Positions 1 through 10,785 are shown, counted from the first letter of the stretch. The stretch is 59,360 nt of DNA from Curvibacter soli (GCF_029211125.1 NZ_JARGEN010000039.1:1-59360); one strand, 5' to 3'. A program made the numbers and translations. Notes: generated by a model from the letters alone, not told the origin.

Positions 1-66
1 CTGTCAGACTACTTGCGTCAGGAACTCAGAAGTCCATCGCTCTCCATGGCTTTTGCGTAAGTCCTA
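1..66. mobile_element. Putative insertion-sequence terminus at the contig edge
   Basis: The BMP-type reading frame matches its family down to about base 67 and then changes abruptly to unrelated sequence. The junction reads CTAG followed on the minus strand by GGACTTACGCAAAA. A near-identical 15-mer, TAGGACTTGCGCAAA, occurs at 1378-1392 in the URC4-upp gap. Both could be ends of one insertion-sequence family, and a multicopy IS would explain why the contig stops here. No transposase is visible, so this is an inference. Confidence 0.35.
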
Positions 67-638
67 GTGATGCTGAACTCCACCTTCGGGTTCACTTCCC
101 TGGCGCCGGCCATGAAGGCGTTCATCAGGCGGTTGACTTCGGGGATCGGGAAGCCGCCGACCATGCCGATCTTGTTGGTCTTGGTCATGCCGCCCGCAAT
201 CATGCCGGTCAGGTAGGCGGGCTCCTGGATGTAGTTGTCGAACACGCTGAGGTTGGGCGCCTGCGGCTTGCCCGAGGATCCCATGACGAACGCGGTCTTG
301 GGGAAGTCCTTGGCTACCTTGCGCGCGGCGGCCTCGACGCCGAAGATCTCGCCGAAGACGAGCTGGTTGCCCGCGTTGGCGTATTCGCGCATCACGCGCT
401 CGTAGTCGGCGTTGGAGACGTTCTCGGTGGCCTGGTACGCGATCTCGCCGCGCGCCTCGGCGGCCTTGAGCGCCAGGTGGATGCGGCTCACCCACTGCTG
501 CTCGAACGGTACGGTGTAGATGGCGGCGACCTTGAGTTTGGCTTGCGCGAAGGCCATGCCAGGGGTTGCGGCCAGGGCGCCGGCGATGGCCAGCGAGGTG
601 GCCAGCAGGTGGCCGGTGAAGAAGCGGCGGGTGCTCAT
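18..638 (-). pseudogene. BMP-family nucleoside/purine ABC transporter substrate-binding protein, C-terminally truncated
   Basis: The 206-residue product starts with a signal peptide (about residues 1-32, ending AFAQA). It continues into the N-terminal lobe of a BMP/PnrA-type periplasmic binding protein (KLKVAAIYTVPFEQQW; later KIGMVGGFPIPEVNRLMNAF). Family members are about 350 residues long. Here homology stops near residue 193 and about 13 unrelated residues lead to a stop, so the C-terminal lobe and hinge are missing. It lies downstream of upp in a uracil-catabolism cluster, which suggests the intact gene bound a nucleoside or nucleobase for an ABC importer. No permease or ATPase genes are present because the contig ends. 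Truncation by a mobile element or an assembly break are both possible. Confidence 0.75.
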
Positions 639-656
639 GGTTAACGGTCCTCAGGG

Positions 657-711
657 TTGGTTGACTATATTTTTCATAGCTGCAATCGCAGGTTTTGCCT
701 GCGCTGCGGGG

Positions 712-716
<5 letters not shown>
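657..716. repeat. Family E interspersed repeat, copy 1
   Basis: The stretch around TCATAGCTGCAATCGCAGG, ending GGGGCTATTTGG, matches the family E layout (ATAGCTGC, about 25 nt, GCGCTG(C/G)(G/A)GGCC, ATTTGG). Its end carries the TAG stop codon of upp at 714-712. Other copies lie near 10.56, 12.25, 21.36, 52.41, 54.84 and 57.23 kb. Confidence 0.55.
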
Positions 717-1341
<625 letters not shown>

Positions 1342-1461
1342 TGTGGTTCTTGTCCTCTCCAGGTTGCCAAAAATCGGTAGGACTTGCGCAAACAAGGCCG
1401 CGCCAGCCATTGCGACCAAAGGGCAGGCGTCTAGCCCGGACCCGTTTTGCGGAAGTCGTGA

Positions 1462-2805
1462 TCAGAAAACAGTGCCGTCGCTCTCGATGTTCAGCGGCGG
1501 CGTACCGCCACGCAAGCGCTGTGCCAATTCGCGCCCCGCGGCCCAGGTGCCGCCTTCGAGCACGCAGGCCAGCGGCATCTGCGCCTCGCTCAGGCCCAGT
1601 TGCGTGCGCACCAGCGGCGCCAGCTCGTCGAGCAGCGCGACGGTGAGGGCGCGCCATTCCACGATGGGTTCGTCGCCCGCGTGCAGGCGCTGCTCGGGCA
1701 GGCTGGCGTCCCTGGGTTCGAGCACGCGGGCGTCGAGGAACAGGCCGCCGTTGCGGTATTCGGGCAGGCCGGTGAGCTGGTCGAGTCCGCGCACCTTCAC
1801 GCCGGCCCACTCGAACGGCTCCAGCAGCGAGTAGGTGAGCCACTGCGAGAGCTTGTGGAACGGCATCCAGCCATCCGACAGGCCCGGCCCGCGTGCTTCG
1901 GGGTGGCGCCAGCAGTCGCCCAGATAGGCGGTGGCCCCTTGCGCGCCGCCGATCGCGTTCTGCGCCGGCCAGATGGGGCCCAGCGACTGCAGCAGCGTGG
2001 AGAGGATGTCGTGCGCCTGCACTTGCGCGGTGGGCGGCACGGCGTGGTGGTCGGTGCCGCTGAGCTCGTCGAAGATGTGGCCGGGGCGGCCTTCCTCGCC
2101 GAAGTTCGCGGCGTCCTCGGACAGCACTTCGCCCAGGCGGCGCAGCAGCGTGGCGCGGCCCTCCAGGCCCACCAGCGGATTGTCGCCGCGCACCTGCAGC
2201 GCCTGCGCCAGCCGGTCGGCGTCCAGGGCGCGCAGGCCCTGCGCATCCACCCGCAGGGGGTTGCGAGGGTCGCTGGAGAACAGGCCTGCGGTGAAGGCGT
2301 GGAAGCTGGCCACGCCCAGCCCTTCGGAGCGCGCGAAAGTCTTGCCCGTGGCGTTTTCGGTGTAGCGCCATTGCGGCCCGGCGCCCGCGTCGAGCAGCAC
2401 GCTCGCCACGGCGAGATCGATCTGCGCGCGTGCGCGTTCGGGCGGCAGCGCGCTGCCCAGCAGCGCATCGAGCTGCGCGCGGCGGTCCACGCCGCCGGCC
2501 TCGAAGTGGCGCCAGCGGCTGTGGAAGGGTATGGCGCCACCGGGGTAGCGGCGGTGCGTGGCCTCCACCACGGCATTCACGGCGGCGGGCATGGCCGTGT
2601 CGCAGACCGTGAACCAGCGCGACTGGCCGGCGCGGGCGTGCGCCAGCAGCGCCTGGGCGCGGCGGCGCACTTCGCGCGTGGTGGCCAGCAGCGCGGCGGC
2701 ATCGCCGGGCGTGGCGGCCAGCGCCGCGGGGTCGTCGGCGGAGAAGGCGGAGACGGCGGAGGCGCAGACGGGGTCGGGGTCGGGTGCGGTGGGTGCGCGG
2801 GTCAT
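1462..2805 (-). CDS. URC4/Urg3-like protein (DUF1688), uracil catabolism
   Basis: The 447-residue product belongs to the DUF1688 family, whose yeast members URC4 and Urg3 are required for uracil degradation by the URC pathway; the exact reaction is not settled. Recognisable segments include the middle IFDELSGTDHHAVPPTAQ and the late region GWMPFHKLSQWLTYSLLEP. Its ATG (2805-2803) overlaps the TGA of the URC1-like gene in an ATGA arrangement, so the two are probably translationally coupled. The frame covers the whole family length without a break. The 120-bp gap to upp contains one IS-end-like 15-mer (1378-1392). Confidence 0.85.
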   Translation of the reverse strand: MTRAPTAPDPDPVCASAVSAFSADDPAALAATPGDAAALLATTREVRRRAQALLAHARAGQSRWFTVCDTAMPAAVNAVVEATHRRYPGGAIPFHSRWRHFEAGGVDRRAQLDALLGSALPPERARAQIDLAVASVLLDAGAGPQWRYTENATGKTFARSEGLGVASFHAFTAGLFSSDPRNPLRVDAQGLRALDADRLAQALQVRGDNPLVGLEGRATLLRRLGEVLSEDAANFGEEGRPGHIFDELSGTDHHAVPPTAQVQAHDILSTLLQSLGPIWPAQNAIGGAQGATAYLGDCWRHPEARGPGLSDGWMPFHKLSQWLTYSLLEPFEWAGVKVRGLDQLTGLPEYRNGGLFLDARVLEPRDASLPEQRLHAGDEPIVEWRALTVALLDELAPLVRTQLGLSEAQMPLACVLEGGTWAAGRELAQRLRGGTPPLNIESDGTVF

Positions 2806-4067
2806 TCGCCGAGCCCTCGGCCCTTGACCTGCTTGAGTTCTTCCGCATCGGGCACATGGCCGGGCGTGAAGTAGCCGGCGGCCATCTTGGCGTCGATCTC
2901 CACGCGCGCGTCGGCGGGTACCAACTCGTCGGGAATGTTGACGCGCTCGCCCACCTCGATGCCGGAGCCGGTGATGGCGTCGTACTTCATGTTGCTCATC
3001 GAGACCAGGCGGTGGATCTTCTTCACGCCCAGCCAGTGCAGCACGTCGGGCATCAGTTCCTGGAACCGCATGTCCTGCACCCCGGCCACGCATTCGGTGC
3101 GGGCGAAATACTGGTCCGCCGTGTCGCCGCCCACCTGGCGCTTGCGCGCGTTGTAGACCAGGAACTTGGTCACCTCGCCGAGGGCGCGGCCTTCCTTGCG
3201 CGAATAGGCCACCAGCCCCACGCCGCCGCGCTGCGCGCCCTGTATGCATTCCTCGATGGCGTGCGTGAGGTAGGGCCGGCAGGTGCAGATGTCGGAGCCG
3301 AACACGTCCGAGCCGTTGCATTCGTCGTGCACGCGCGCGGTCAACTCGACCGCGGGGTTGGCCAGGTCCTGCGGGTTGCCGAAGATGTAAATGGTCTGCC
3401 CGCCGATGGGCGGCAAAAACACCTCCAGGTCGGAACGCGTGACCAGTTCGGGGTACATGCCGCCGGTTTCCTCGAACAGCACGCGGCGCAGGTCGGTTTC
3501 GCTGCAGCCGAAGCGCTGCGCCACGCCGGGCAGCCACCACACGGGCTCGATGGCGGCCTTGGTCACCAGGGCCGCGCCGCCTTCGGTGAGGAATTTGCCG
3601 TCGGCCTTCAGCCGGCCCTTCTGCAGCGCCTCGATGACCTCGGGCAGGATCACGTGCGCCTTGGTCACGGCGATGGTGGGGCGGATGTCGTAGCCCGCCG
3701 CCAGTTCGGTCGAAAACACGTCGGCCACCATGGCGCCCCAGGGGTCGAGGCTCACGATCCTGCCGGATTCGCTCCACTGCGGGTAGGGGCCGATCACGTC
3801 GGTGGGCGAGGTGTTGGTCAGGTCGGCCCTGTGCTGCGGGTTCAGCGCTCCGGCGGCCACGGCCAGCGCCCGGTACACGCTGTAGCTGCCGCTGTGCGTG
3901 CCGATCACGTTGCGGTGCGCGCGCCTCGTCGTGGTGCCCACCACGGGCCCGCGCTCGGCGGCGGTGGCCGCGCCCCAGTGGATAGGCAGGGCGCCCAGGC
4001 CGCCGCTGTGCGACGTGAGCCGGATATGGCGCGGAGCGGCGGGGGAGGCGGCAACTTCAGCAGACAT
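2802..4067 (-). CDS. GTP cyclohydrolase II family protein, URC1-like
   Basis: The 421-residue protein has a RibA/URC1-type cyclohydrolase core in its C-terminal half. The zinc-ligand segment ECNGSDVFGSDICTC (near residue 250) keeps the three cysteines, and VGLVAYSRKEGRALGEVTKF matches the substrate-binding region. It is about twice as long as riboflavin RibA (about 200 residues), with a 200-residue N-terminal extension typical of URC1. Tight coupling to the DUF1688 gene and nearby upp point to uracil catabolism rather than riboflavin synthesis. The start at 4067 gives MSAEVAASPAAPRHIRLTSHS; the promoter should lie in the gap before repeat B1. Confidence 0.87.
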   Translation of the reverse strand: MSAEVAASPAAPRHIRLTSHSGGLGALPIHWGAATAAERGPVVGTTTRRAHRNVIGTHSGSYSVYRALAVAAGALNPQHRADLTNTSPTDVIGPYPQWSESGRIVSLDPWGAMVADVFSTELAAGYDIRPTIAVTKAHVILPEVIEALQKGRLKADGKFLTEGGAALVTKAAIEPVWWLPGVAQRFGCSETDLRRVLFEETGGMYPELVTRSDLEVFLPPIGGQTIYIFGNPQDLANPAVELTARVHDECNGSDVFGSDICTCRPYLTHAIEECIQGAQRGGVGLVAYSRKEGRALGEVTKFLVYNARKRQVGGDTADQYFARTECVAGVQDMRFQELMPDVLHWLGVKKIHRLVSMSNMKYDAITGSGIEVGERVNIPDELVPADARVEIDAKMAAGYFTPGHVPDAEELKQVKGRGLGE

Positions 4068-4207
4068 GACGTGTCCTCAAAAAATGCAATGTAGCGATGC
4101 CGGACGGGCCTGGCAAGGCGTGTTGACCATCTGGTCAAAATACACGCAAGAACGGTGCCACGCTGGAGTGCCCAGCGGGTGCGCCTTGGCCGACAACCCT
4201 CGGCGCG

Positions 4208-4383
4208 CCGGTGTGCAGTGTTCAACGCCAAGCAGCACATGAAACCGCGCCTTTTGCCGCATGGCGGCGTTGCAAATCCTCGCGATAGCGACGGCTATCG
4301 CTGTGATCGCCGTGGTTTGCGCCTTGCCCTGCGCCAAAACGCATCGCTTTTATTGGTGCCGCCAAGCATCGAACACTGCACTA
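4208..4383. repeat. Family B interspersed element, full-length copy (B1)
   Basis: This 176-bp element has matching ends. The left end reads GTGCAGTGTTCAACGCC and the right end, on the opposite strand, CTAGTGCAGTGTTCGATGC, giving terminal inverted repeats of about 11 bp (GTGCAGTGTTC). The interior holds the dyad GCGATAGCGACGGCTATCGC. Its terminal CTAG supplies the TAG stop codon of the threonine dehydratase gene (4383-4381). Shorter or rearranged copies lie at 21.54, 58.26 and 59.10 kb. The rest of the 4068-4380 gap shows no gene. Confidence 0.7.
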
Positions 4384-5346
4384 GTCGGTGAGGAAGCGCG
4401 CCAGCCGCCCCAGGTCCACGTTGCCGCCGCTGATGATGATGCCCACGCGCTTGCCGGCCAGTTCCAGCCCGCCGTGGCGGGCGCCCGCATAGGCCAGCGC
4501 GCCCGTGGGCTCGACCACCATCTTCATGCGTTCGGCGAAGAAACGCACGGCCTCGACCAATTGCGCGTCGCTGGCGGTGAGGATGCCGTCCACGTCGCGC
4601 CGCAGGATGGCGAAGGTGAGGTTGCCCAGCGCCTGCGTCTGCGCGCCGTCGGCGATGGTCTGGGGCACGGGGATGCGCACGATTTCGCCCTTGGCGAGCG
4701 ACTGCTGGGCGTCGTTGCCGGCTTCGGGCTCCACGCCCCAGACTTGGCAGCCGGGGCTCCGGGCGCGCGCGACCAGTGCGCAGCCCGACAGCAGTCCGCC
4801 GCCGCCGAGGCAGACGAACAGGTGGTCGAGCGGACCGGTTTCCTCGATCAGCTCCATGGCCGACGTGCCCTGGCCGGCGATGATGTGCGGGTGGTCGAAC
4901 GGCGGCAGCAGCGTCATGCCACGCTCCGCGGCCAGCCGGCGGCTGATGGCTTCACGGTCTTCCTTGACGCGGTCGTAGGTGACCACCTGGGCGCCGTATT
5001 CGCGCGTGGCAGCGAGCTTGGCGGCGGGCGCGTCCTCGGGCATGACGATCACGGCGGGGATGTCGAGCAGGCGCGCCGACAGTGCGACGGCCTGCGCGTG
5101 GTTGCCCGAGGAGAACGCCAGCACGCCGCCCTTGCGCTGCGCGTCGCTGAACTGCGAGAGCGCGTTGAAGGCGCCGCGGAACTTGAAGGAGCCTGCGCGC
5201 TGGAAGTTCTCGCACTTGAAGAACACCTGGGCGCCGAGCAGCGCGTCGGCCATGCGCGAGCGCCGCACGGGCGTGCGCTGGGCATGGCCTTGCAGGCGCC
5301 GCGCGGCGGCTGCTACGTCGTCGTAGGTGGGCAGGGTAGGCGGCAT
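4381..5346 (-). CDS. Threonine/serine dehydratase (PLP fold type II)
   Basis: The 321-residue enzyme should deaminate L-threonine or L-serine to 2-oxobutyrate or pyruvate. It has the PLP-lysine motif GSFKFRGA (about residue 55), SSGNHAQA, the phosphate-binding glycine loop CLGGGGLLSG and a C-terminal ISGGNVDL. There is no ACT regulatory domain, so it is the short catabolic type rather than biosynthetic IlvA; serine racemase or a threo-3-hydroxyaspartate dehydratase are alternatives. The start at 5346 is chosen because AAGGAG precedes it. The stop codon belongs to the adjoining family B element. Confidence 0.85.
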   Translation of the reverse strand: MPPTLPTYDDVAAAARRLQGHAQRTPVRRSRMADALLGAQVFFKCENFQRAGSFKFRGAFNALSQFSDAQRKGGVLAFSSGNHAQAVALSARLLDIPAVIVMPEDAPAAKLAATREYGAQVVTYDRVKEDREAISRRLAAERGMTLLPPFDHPHIIAGQGTSAMELIEETGPLDHLFVCLGGGGLLSGCALVARARSPGCQVWGVEPEAGNDAQQSLAKGEIVRIPVPQTIADGAQTQALGNLTFAILRRDVDGILTASDAQLVEAVRFFAERMKMVVEPTGALAYAGARHGGLELAGKRVGIIISGGNVDLGRLARFLTD

Positions 5347-5382
5347 GGGGACTCCTTGGGACGAAAGATGGCGGCGCAAGGG

Positions 5383-6879
5383 TCAGCGCTTGCCGCCGAA
5401 GATGCCACCCAGCACGCCGCGCAATATCTCCTTGCCCACGGACGTGCCCATGGTGCGCACCGCCGACTTGGCCATGGTCTGCACCAGGCCGTCGTGCTTG
5501 GCGCCGCGCGGGCCGGTGGCGCCGAACAGCAGGTCGTTGAGTACGCCGCCCATGCCCGGGCCTTCCGGCGCCGCTCCGGGTCTGGGCGCGGCAGTGGATG
5601 TGCTTTGCGTGCGGGCCCGGAGCTTCTCGTAGGCCGATTCGCGGTCCATGGTTTTCTCGTACACGCCCGCCACCAGCGAGCCCGCGATCAGCGTCTGCCG
5701 CTGCTGTGGCGTGATGGTGCCGATCTGGCTGCCCGGCACCAGTACGTAGACGCGCTCGGTCACGCCGGGGCGGCCCTTCTCGTCGAGCAGGCTCACCAGC
5801 GCCTCGCCCACGGCCAGTTCGGTGATGGCGCGCTCGATGTCCAGCCCGGGGTTCTGGCGCATGGTGGTGGCCGTGGCCTTCACCGCCTTCTGGTCGCGCG
5901 GGGTGAAGGCGCGCAGTGCGTGCTGCACGCGGTTGCCCAGTTGCGCCAGCACCGTGTCGGGGATGTCCAGCGGGTTCTGGGTGACGAAGTACACCCCCAC
6001 GCCCTTGGAGCGCACCAGGCGCACCACCAGCTCGATGCGCTCGACCAGCACCTTGGGCGCCTCGTTGAACAGCAGGTGCGCTTCATCGAAGAAGAACACC
6101 AGCTTGGGTTTCTCGGGGTCGCCGATCTCGGGCAACTGCTCGAACAGCTCGGAGAGCATCCACAGCAGGAAGGTGGCATAGAGGCGCGGCGCGTTCATGA
6201 GCTTGTCGGCGGCCAGGATGTTCACCACCCCCTTGCCGCCCACCGACTGCATGAAGTCACTGATATTGAGCATCGGCTCGCCGAAGAACTTGTCGCCTCC
6301 CTGGCTTTCGATCTGCATCAGCCCGCGCTGGATGGCGCCCACGCTGGCGGCACTGATGTTGCCGTACTGGGTGGTGAACTGGCTGGCGTTGTCGCCGATG
6401 TATTGCAGCATCGCGCGCAGGTCCTTCAGGTCGAGCAGCAGCAGGCCGTTGTCGTCGGCGATCTTGAACACCAGGTTCAGCACGCCGGCCTGGGTGTCGT
6501 TGAGGTCCAGCATGCGCGCCAGCAGCAGCGGCCCCATGTCGGAGACGGTGGCGCGCACCGGGTGGCCCTGCTCGCCGAACACGTCCCACAGCGTGGCCGG
6601 GCAGGCCAGCGGCACGGGCGCGGGCAATCCGCGCTCGGCCAGCGTGGCGGCCAGCTTTGGCGCCAAGCTGCCCTGTTGGCTGATGCCGGTCAGGTCGCCC
6701 TTCACGTCGGCCATGAACACCGGCACGCCGATCTTCGAGAAGCCTTCGGCGAGCGTTTGCAGCGTCACCGTCTTGCCGGTGCCGGTGGCGCCGGTGATAA
6801 GGCCATGGCGGTTGGCCAAGCCGGGCAGCAGAAAGCATTCGGCGCTGCCGTGCTTGGCGATCAGCAGTGGTTCGGTCAT
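5383..6879 (-). CDS. HerA-like P-loop ATPase, DUF853 family (YjgR-like)
   Basis: The 498-residue protein has a Walker A motif GATGTGKT near residue 32, a Walker B-like stretch [12 protein letters not shown] and the segment [30 protein letters not shown]. These mark the DUF853 branch of HerA/FtsK-type ATPases. Its cellular role is not established. A low-complexity linker ([17 protein letters not shown]) precedes a glycine-rich C-terminal end. The ATG at 6879 has GGGAG upstream, so the longer frame is not needed. It ends 36 bp before the threonine dehydratase start and may share a transcript with it. Confidence 0.85.
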   Translation of the reverse strand: MTEPLLIAKHGSAECFLLPGLANRHGLITGATGTGKTVTLQTLAEGFSKIGVPVFMADVKGDLTGISQQGSLAPKLAATLAERGLPAPVPLACPATLWDVFGEQGHPVRATVSDMGPLLLARMLDLNDTQAGVLNLVFKIADDNGLLLLDLKDLRAMLQYIGDNASQFTTQYGNISAASVGAIQRGLMQIESQGGDKFFGEPMLNISDFMQSVGGKGVVNILAADKLMNAPRLYATFLLWMLSELFEQLPEIGDPEKPKLVFFFDEAHLLFNEAPKVLVERIELVVRLVRSKGVGVYFVTQNPLDIPDTVLAQLGNRVQHALRAFTPRDQKAVKATATTMRQNPGLDIERAITELAVGEALVSLLDEKGRPGVTERVYVLVPGSQIGTITPQQRQTLIAGSLVAGVYEKTMDRESAYEKLRARTQSTSTAAPRPGAAPEGPGMGGVLNDLLFGATGPRGAKHDGLVQTMAKSAVRTMGTSVGKEILRGVLGGIFGGKR

Positions 6880-6950
6880 GGAAACTCCCGCGGCAAGGGG
6901 CAAAAGTAAAATCAGGCTCCAAGGTTAAATCAAGACAGAAGGAATTTCCC

Positions 6951-7670
6951 GTGGCTGGACACAGTAAATGGGCGAATATTCAGCACCGCAAGGGGCGCCA
7001 GGATGAAAAGCGCGGCAAGGTGTGGACGCGCGTCATCCGCGAAATCATGGTGGCCGCCCGCGCTGGTGGTGGCGACCTGAACGCCAACCCGCGCCTGCGT
7101 CTGGCCGTGGACAAGGCCAAGGCGGCCAACATGCCCGCCGACACCATCAAGCGCAACATCGACAAGGCCACGGGCAACCTCGAAGGCGTGACGTACGAGG
7201 AAATCCGCTACGAGGGCTATGGCATCGGCGGCGCCGCCATCATCGTGGACACCATGACCGACAACCGCGTGCGCACTGTGGCCGAGGTGCGCCATGCGTT
7301 CAGCAAGTACGGCGGCAACATGGGCACCGAGGGCTCGGTGGCGTTCCAGTTCAGGCATGTGGGCCAGCTCGTGTTCGCCCCCGGCACGAGCGAGGACAAG
7401 GTGATGGAAGTGGCGCTGGAGGCCGGCGCCGAAGACGTCATCGCCGACGAGGACGGTGCCATCGAAGTGCTGGCGCCGCCCGCCGGCTTCGAGGCCGTGC
7501 GCGACGCGCTCGAAGCCGCGGGCCTGAAGCCCGAGGTGGCCGAGGTGACGATGCGCGCGGAGAACACCATCGACCTCGAAGGCGACGACGCCGCGCGCAT
7601 GCAGAGGCTCATCGACATACTGGAGGACCTCGACGACGTGCAAGAGGTCTTCCACAACGCTGCCATCTGA
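6951..7670 (+). CDS. YebC/PmpR-family protein
   Basis: The 239-residue protein starts at GTG with the family signature [27 protein letters not shown] (given here only as a motif region, residues 1-27). It carries [12 protein letters not shown] and ends [19 protein letters not shown]. The GTG start is favoured because AGAAGGAAT lies just upstream and because the family always begins here. YebC/PmpR proteins were described as transcriptional regulators, and some members help ribosomes translate proline stretches. It is divergent from the ATPase gene and 37 bp upstream of purD. Confidence 0.93.
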   Translation: MAGHSKWANIQHRKGRQDEKRGKVWTRVIREIMVAARAGGGDLNANPRLRLAVDKAKAANMPADTIKRNIDKATGNLEGVTYEEIRYEGYGIGGAAIIVDTMTDNRVRTVAEVRHAFSKYGGNMGTEGSVAFQFRHVGQLVFAPGTSEDKVMEVALEAGAEDVIADEDGAIEVLAPPAGFEAVRDALEAAGLKPEVAEVTMRAENTIDLEGDDAARMQRLIDILEDLDDVQEVFHNAAI

Positions 7671-7707
7671 CCATGCGCCGCGACAACGTTTGCAACCGGA
7701 GGCCCGC

Positions 7708-8988
7708 ATGAAGGTTCTCGTCATCGGCGGCGGCGGCCGCGAGCATGCGCTGGCCTGGAAGCTGCGCCAGTCGCCGCGCGTCACGCAGGTCTATGTGGCG
7801 CCCGGCAACGGCGGCACGGCGCGCGACGAGCACTTCGCCAACGTGCCCGTCACCGACCCGGCGGCGCTGCGCGCATGGGCCCAGGCCGAGAAAGTCGCGC
7901 TGACCGTGGTCGGCCCCGAGGCGCCGCTGGCCGCCGGCGTGGTGGACGAGTTCCGCGCCCATGGCCTGCGCATCTTCGGCCCCACCAAGGCCGCCGCGCA
8001 GCTCGAAAGTTCCAAGGCGTTCAGCAAGGACTTCATGCAGCGCCACGGCATTCCTACCGCCGAATACCAGACGTTCACCGATGCGGCAGCGGCGCATGCG
8101 TACGTGGACCGCAAGGGCGCGCCCATCGTCGTCAAGGCCGACGGCCTGGCCGCGGGCAAGGGCGTGGTGGTGGCCCTGACGCTGGCCGAGGCGCACGAGG
8201 CCATCGACTTCATGCTGCTCGGCAACAGACTGGGCGTGGTGCACAACGATGGCGGTGCGCGCGTCGTCATCGAGGAGGTCCTGCAGGGCGAGGAAGCCAG
8301 CTTCATCGTGCTCTGCGACGGCAAGAACGTGACCGCGCTGGCCACCAGCCAGGATCACAAGCGCCTGCTGGACGGCGACCAGGGCCCCAACACGGGCGGC
8401 ATGGGCGCCTATTCGCCCGCGCCGGTGGTCACCGCCGACGTGCACGCGCGCGCCATGCGCGAGGTGATCCTGCCCACCATCCGCGGCATGGAGCAGGACG
8501 GTATTCCGTACACGGGCTTCCTCTACGCCGGCCTGATGATCGACGCCCAGGGCCATCCGAAGACGCTGGAGTTCAACTGCCGCATGGGCGACCCCGAGAC
8601 GCAGCCCATCCTGATGCGGCTCAAGAGCGACCTGGCGGAGGTGCTGGGCGCCGCCGTGGACGGCAGGCTCGACCAGGTGGAACTGCAATGGGACCGCCGC
8701 ACCGCGCTGGGCGTAGTGCTGGCCGCGCACGGCTACCCGTTCGACCCGCGCAAGGGCGACACCATCACCGGCCTGCCTGCCGATACCGACGACGCCATGG
8801 TCTTCCACGCCGGCACGGTGCGGCAGGCCGACGGCAGCATCGCCACCAGCGGCGGGCGCGTGCTGTGCGTGACCGCGCTGGCCGAAAGCGTGCGCCAGGC
8901 GCAGCACCGCGCCTACGAGGTGGTGCGCGGCATCCACTTCGACGGCATGCAGTACCGCCACGACATCGGCCATCGCGCGGTGAAATGA
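7708..8988 (+). CDS. purD: Phosphoribosylamine-glycine ligase
   Basis: This 426-residue ATP-grasp enzyme joins phosphoribosylamine and glycine in purine synthesis. The N-terminal [19 protein letters not shown], the ATP-grasp lysine region [15 protein letters not shown], and [22 protein letters not shown] are all present at full family length. GGAGG lies a few bases before ATG 7708. It follows the yebC-like gene by 37 bp. A family D repeat occupies the gap to hemF. Confidence 0.97.
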   Translation: MKVLVIGGGGREHALAWKLRQSPRVTQVYVAPGNGGTARDEHFANVPVTDPAALRAWAQAEKVALTVVGPEAPLAAGVVDEFRAHGLRIFGPTKAAAQLESSKAFSKDFMQRHGIPTAEYQTFTDAAAAHAYVDRKGAPIVVKADGLAAGKGVVVALTLAEAHEAIDFMLLGNRLGVVHNDGGARVVIEEVLQGEEASFIVLCDGKNVTALATSQDHKRLLDGDQGPNTGGMGAYSPAPVVTADVHARAMREVILPTIRGMEQDGIPYTGFLYAGLMIDAQGHPKTLEFNCRMGDPETQPILMRLKSDLAEVLGAAVDGRLDQVELQWDRRTALGVVLAAHGYPFDPRKGDTITGLPADTDDAMVFHAGTVRQADGSIATSGGRVLCVTALAESVRQAQHRAYEVVRGIHFDGMQYRHDIGHRAVK

Positions 8989-8994
8989 CGCTCA

Positions 8995-9195
8995 CCCCCG
9001 AAGCAGCGCACGCTGCCGCGTGCAGCCGCTCCATGCGGCCACCAGAGGCGGCTGCTCCTGCGGACCGTCCGCGCCTGCGCGGGCAGGCTTGGAGCCGCGG
9101 CCCTCGCCCCCGCAAGTGGGCACACCCGGCAGGCCGGCAAAGTCGGGCCTGCGGGTGCCGCTGGATGGGCGCGCGCCGGTTTCAAGCCCTGTTTT
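8995..9195. repeat. Family D intergenic repeat, copy 1
   Basis: The purD-hemF gap begins CACCCCCGAAGCAGCGCACG followed by CTGCCGCGTG. The edd-eda gap at 49567 begins in almost the same way (CACCCCCGAAGCGGCGCACG, CTGCCGCGTG). The stretch is GC-rich with many small dyads and no convincing gene. It looks like the GC-rich intergenic repeat common in Comamonadaceae. Confidence 0.5.
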
Positions 9196-9199
9196 ACCA

Positions 9200-10132
9200 A
9201 TGATGACTTCATCCATGGACGACATGCGCGGCTGGCTGCTCGGCTTGCAGCGGCGCATCACCGGCGCGCTGGCAGCCATCGAGGCGGCGGGCGAGGGTGC
9301 CGCCGCCTTCCTGTCCGACCCCTGGCACAAGCCGCCCGGCGAGGCGCTGCAGGGCGACGGCGTGACCATGATCCTCGAAGGCGGGCGCGTGTTCGAGCGC
9401 GCGGGCTGCGGCTTCTCGCACGTGCGGGGGCCACGGCTGCCGCCTTCCGCCACCCAGCATCGGCCCGAGTTGGCCGGCGCGCCCTTCGAGGCCCTGGGCG
9501 TGTCGCTGGTTTTCCACCCGCGCAATCCCTATGTGCCCACGGTGCACATGAACGTGCGCATGATCGCCGCCACGCCCGCCGGTGGCGCGCCCGTGTGCTG
9601 GTTCGGCGGCGGCATGGATCTGACGCCGTTCTATGGCTTCGACGAGGATGCCGTGCATTTCCACCATGCCTGCCGCGCTGCGCTCGCGCCCTTCGGCGCG
9701 CACCTGTACCCGCGCTTCAAGCAGTGGTGCGACGAATATTTCTACCTGCAGCACCGCGGCGAGCAGCGCGGCGTGGGCGGCATCTTCTTCGACGACTTCG
9801 CCGAACTGGGCTTCGCGCGCAGCATGGAGATGACGCAGGCCGTGGGCGATGCCTTCCTGGGGGCCTACCTGCCCATCGTGGAGCGCCGCGCGGGCATGCC
9901 CCATGGCGAGCGCGAACGCGCGTTCCAGCTCTATCGCCGGGGCCGCTACGTCGAATTCAATTTGGTGTGGGACCGCGGCACGCATTTCGGCCTGCAGTCG
10001 GGCGGGCGCACCGAATCCATCCTGCTGTCCATGCCGCCGCTGGCCGCGTGGGCCTACCAGCGGCCCGTGGAGCCCGGCTCGCCCGAGGCCGAGCTGGCCC
10101 GCCGCTATCTGGTGCGCCGCGAATGGGTGTGA
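9200..10132 (+). CDS. hemF: Oxygen-dependent coproporphyrinogen III oxidase
   Basis: The roughly 310-residue enzyme makes protoporphyrinogen IX in haem synthesis. Clear signatures are the segment starting [41 protein letters not shown], and [20 protein letters not shown] near the C terminus. Three ATGs (9200, 9203, 9215) are possible and none has a strong ribosome-binding site; 9200 is given as the outer one. It overlaps nadD by 10 bases, so the two are probably co-translated. Confidence 0.95.
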   Translation: MMTSSMDDMRGWLLGLQRRITGALAAIEAAGEGAAAFLSDPWHKPPGEALQGDGVTMILEGGRVFERAGCGFSHVRGPRLPPSATQHRPELAGAPFEALGVSLVFHPRNPYVPTVHMNVRMIAATPAGGAPVCWFGGGMDLTPFYGFDEDAVHFHHACRAALAPFGAHLYPRFKQWCDEYFYLQHRGEQRGVGGIFFDDFAELGFARSMEMTQAVGDAFLGAYLPIVERRAGMPHGERERAFQLYRRGRYVEFNLVWDRGTHFGLQSGGRTESILLSMPPLAAWAYQRPVEPGSPEAELARRYLVRREWV

Positions 10133-10785
10133 GCCCGCCCGCCAGTGCCGGGGAGCGCATCGGCAAGGCAGAAGAAGCGCCGGCTGCGCAATTGCGCATC
10201 GGCGTGTATGGCGGCGCGTTCGACCCCCCGCACCGCACCCACGTTGCGGTGGCGCGCTGCGCCGTCGAGCAGATCGGGCTCGACGCGCTGCACGTGCTGC
10301 CCACGGGCCAGGCCTGGCACAAGCCGCGCGCGCTGAGCCCGGCGAAACAGCGGCTGGCGATGACGCAACTGGCCTTCGCCGGCCTGCCGCATACCGTGGT
10401 GGACGGGCGTGAAATCGCGCGCCGGGGCCCTACCTACACCATCGACACGCTGGAGGAGCTGCAGGCCGAACATCCCGCCGCGCAGCTCTACCTCGTGATC
10501 GGCGCCGACCAGGCCGATGCGCTGCACACCTGGCACCGCGTCGGCGACATAGCGCGCATCGCTATAATTTCGGTAGCTGCACGCGCAGATGGAACAAGCG
10601 CTGCAGGCCCATTTGGCATCAAGAATCTGCCGCAGGCGCGCTGCCTGCGCCTGCACCTGCCGCCCACCGACGTGAGCGCCACCGACATCCGCAGCCGCAT
10701 TGCGCAGGGCATGGGAATCGACCAACTGGTTCCCTGCGCCGTTGCGCGCTATATTGAACGACATCACCTCTACCAGACCGCCTGA
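10123..10785 (+). CDS. nadD: Nicotinate-nucleotide adenylyltransferase with an in-frame repeat insertion
   Basis: The 220-residue enzyme makes deamido-NAD from nicotinate mononucleotide and ATP. It has the nucleotidyltransferase motif [14 protein letters not shown] (about residue 26) and the C-terminal [13 protein letters not shown]. Between [21 protein letters not shown] and the distal [15 protein letters not shown], about 20 residues (IIS through GPFGIKNL) are encoded by a family E repeat at about 10563-10615. The frame stays open and both catalytic motifs remain, so the protein may be active with a lengthened loop. ATG 10123 overlaps the end of hemF (GTG 10129 is an alternative). The TGA overlaps the ATG of rsfS. 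Confidence 0.9.
   Translation: MGVSPPASAGERIGKAEEAPAAQLRIGVYGGAFDPPHRTHVAVARCAVEQIGLDALHVLPTGQAWHKPRALSPAKQRLAMTQLAFAGLPHTVVDGREIARRGPTYTIDTLEELQAEHPAAQLYLVIGADQADALHTWHRVGDIARIAIISVAARADGTSAAGPFGIKNLPQARCLRLHLPPTDVSATDIRSRIAQGMGIDQLVPCAVARYIERHHLYQTA
10557..10618. repeat. Family E repeat, copy 2, inside nadD
   Basis: The order of matching pieces is CGGTAGCTGC, CGCAG, AACAAGCGCTGCAGGCC and CATTTGGC. This is the same order as the copy upstream of maf (CGATAGCTGC, CGCAGG, TAAAGCGCTGGGGGCC, GATTTGGC). It is read in frame as part of NadD. Confidence 0.6.

Noticed and set aside
4261-6909. An 882-residue plus-strand open frame
   Set aside because: It is antisense to the dehydratase and HerA-like genes, is rich in His/Gln/Arg/Ala without domains, and starts inside repeat B1.
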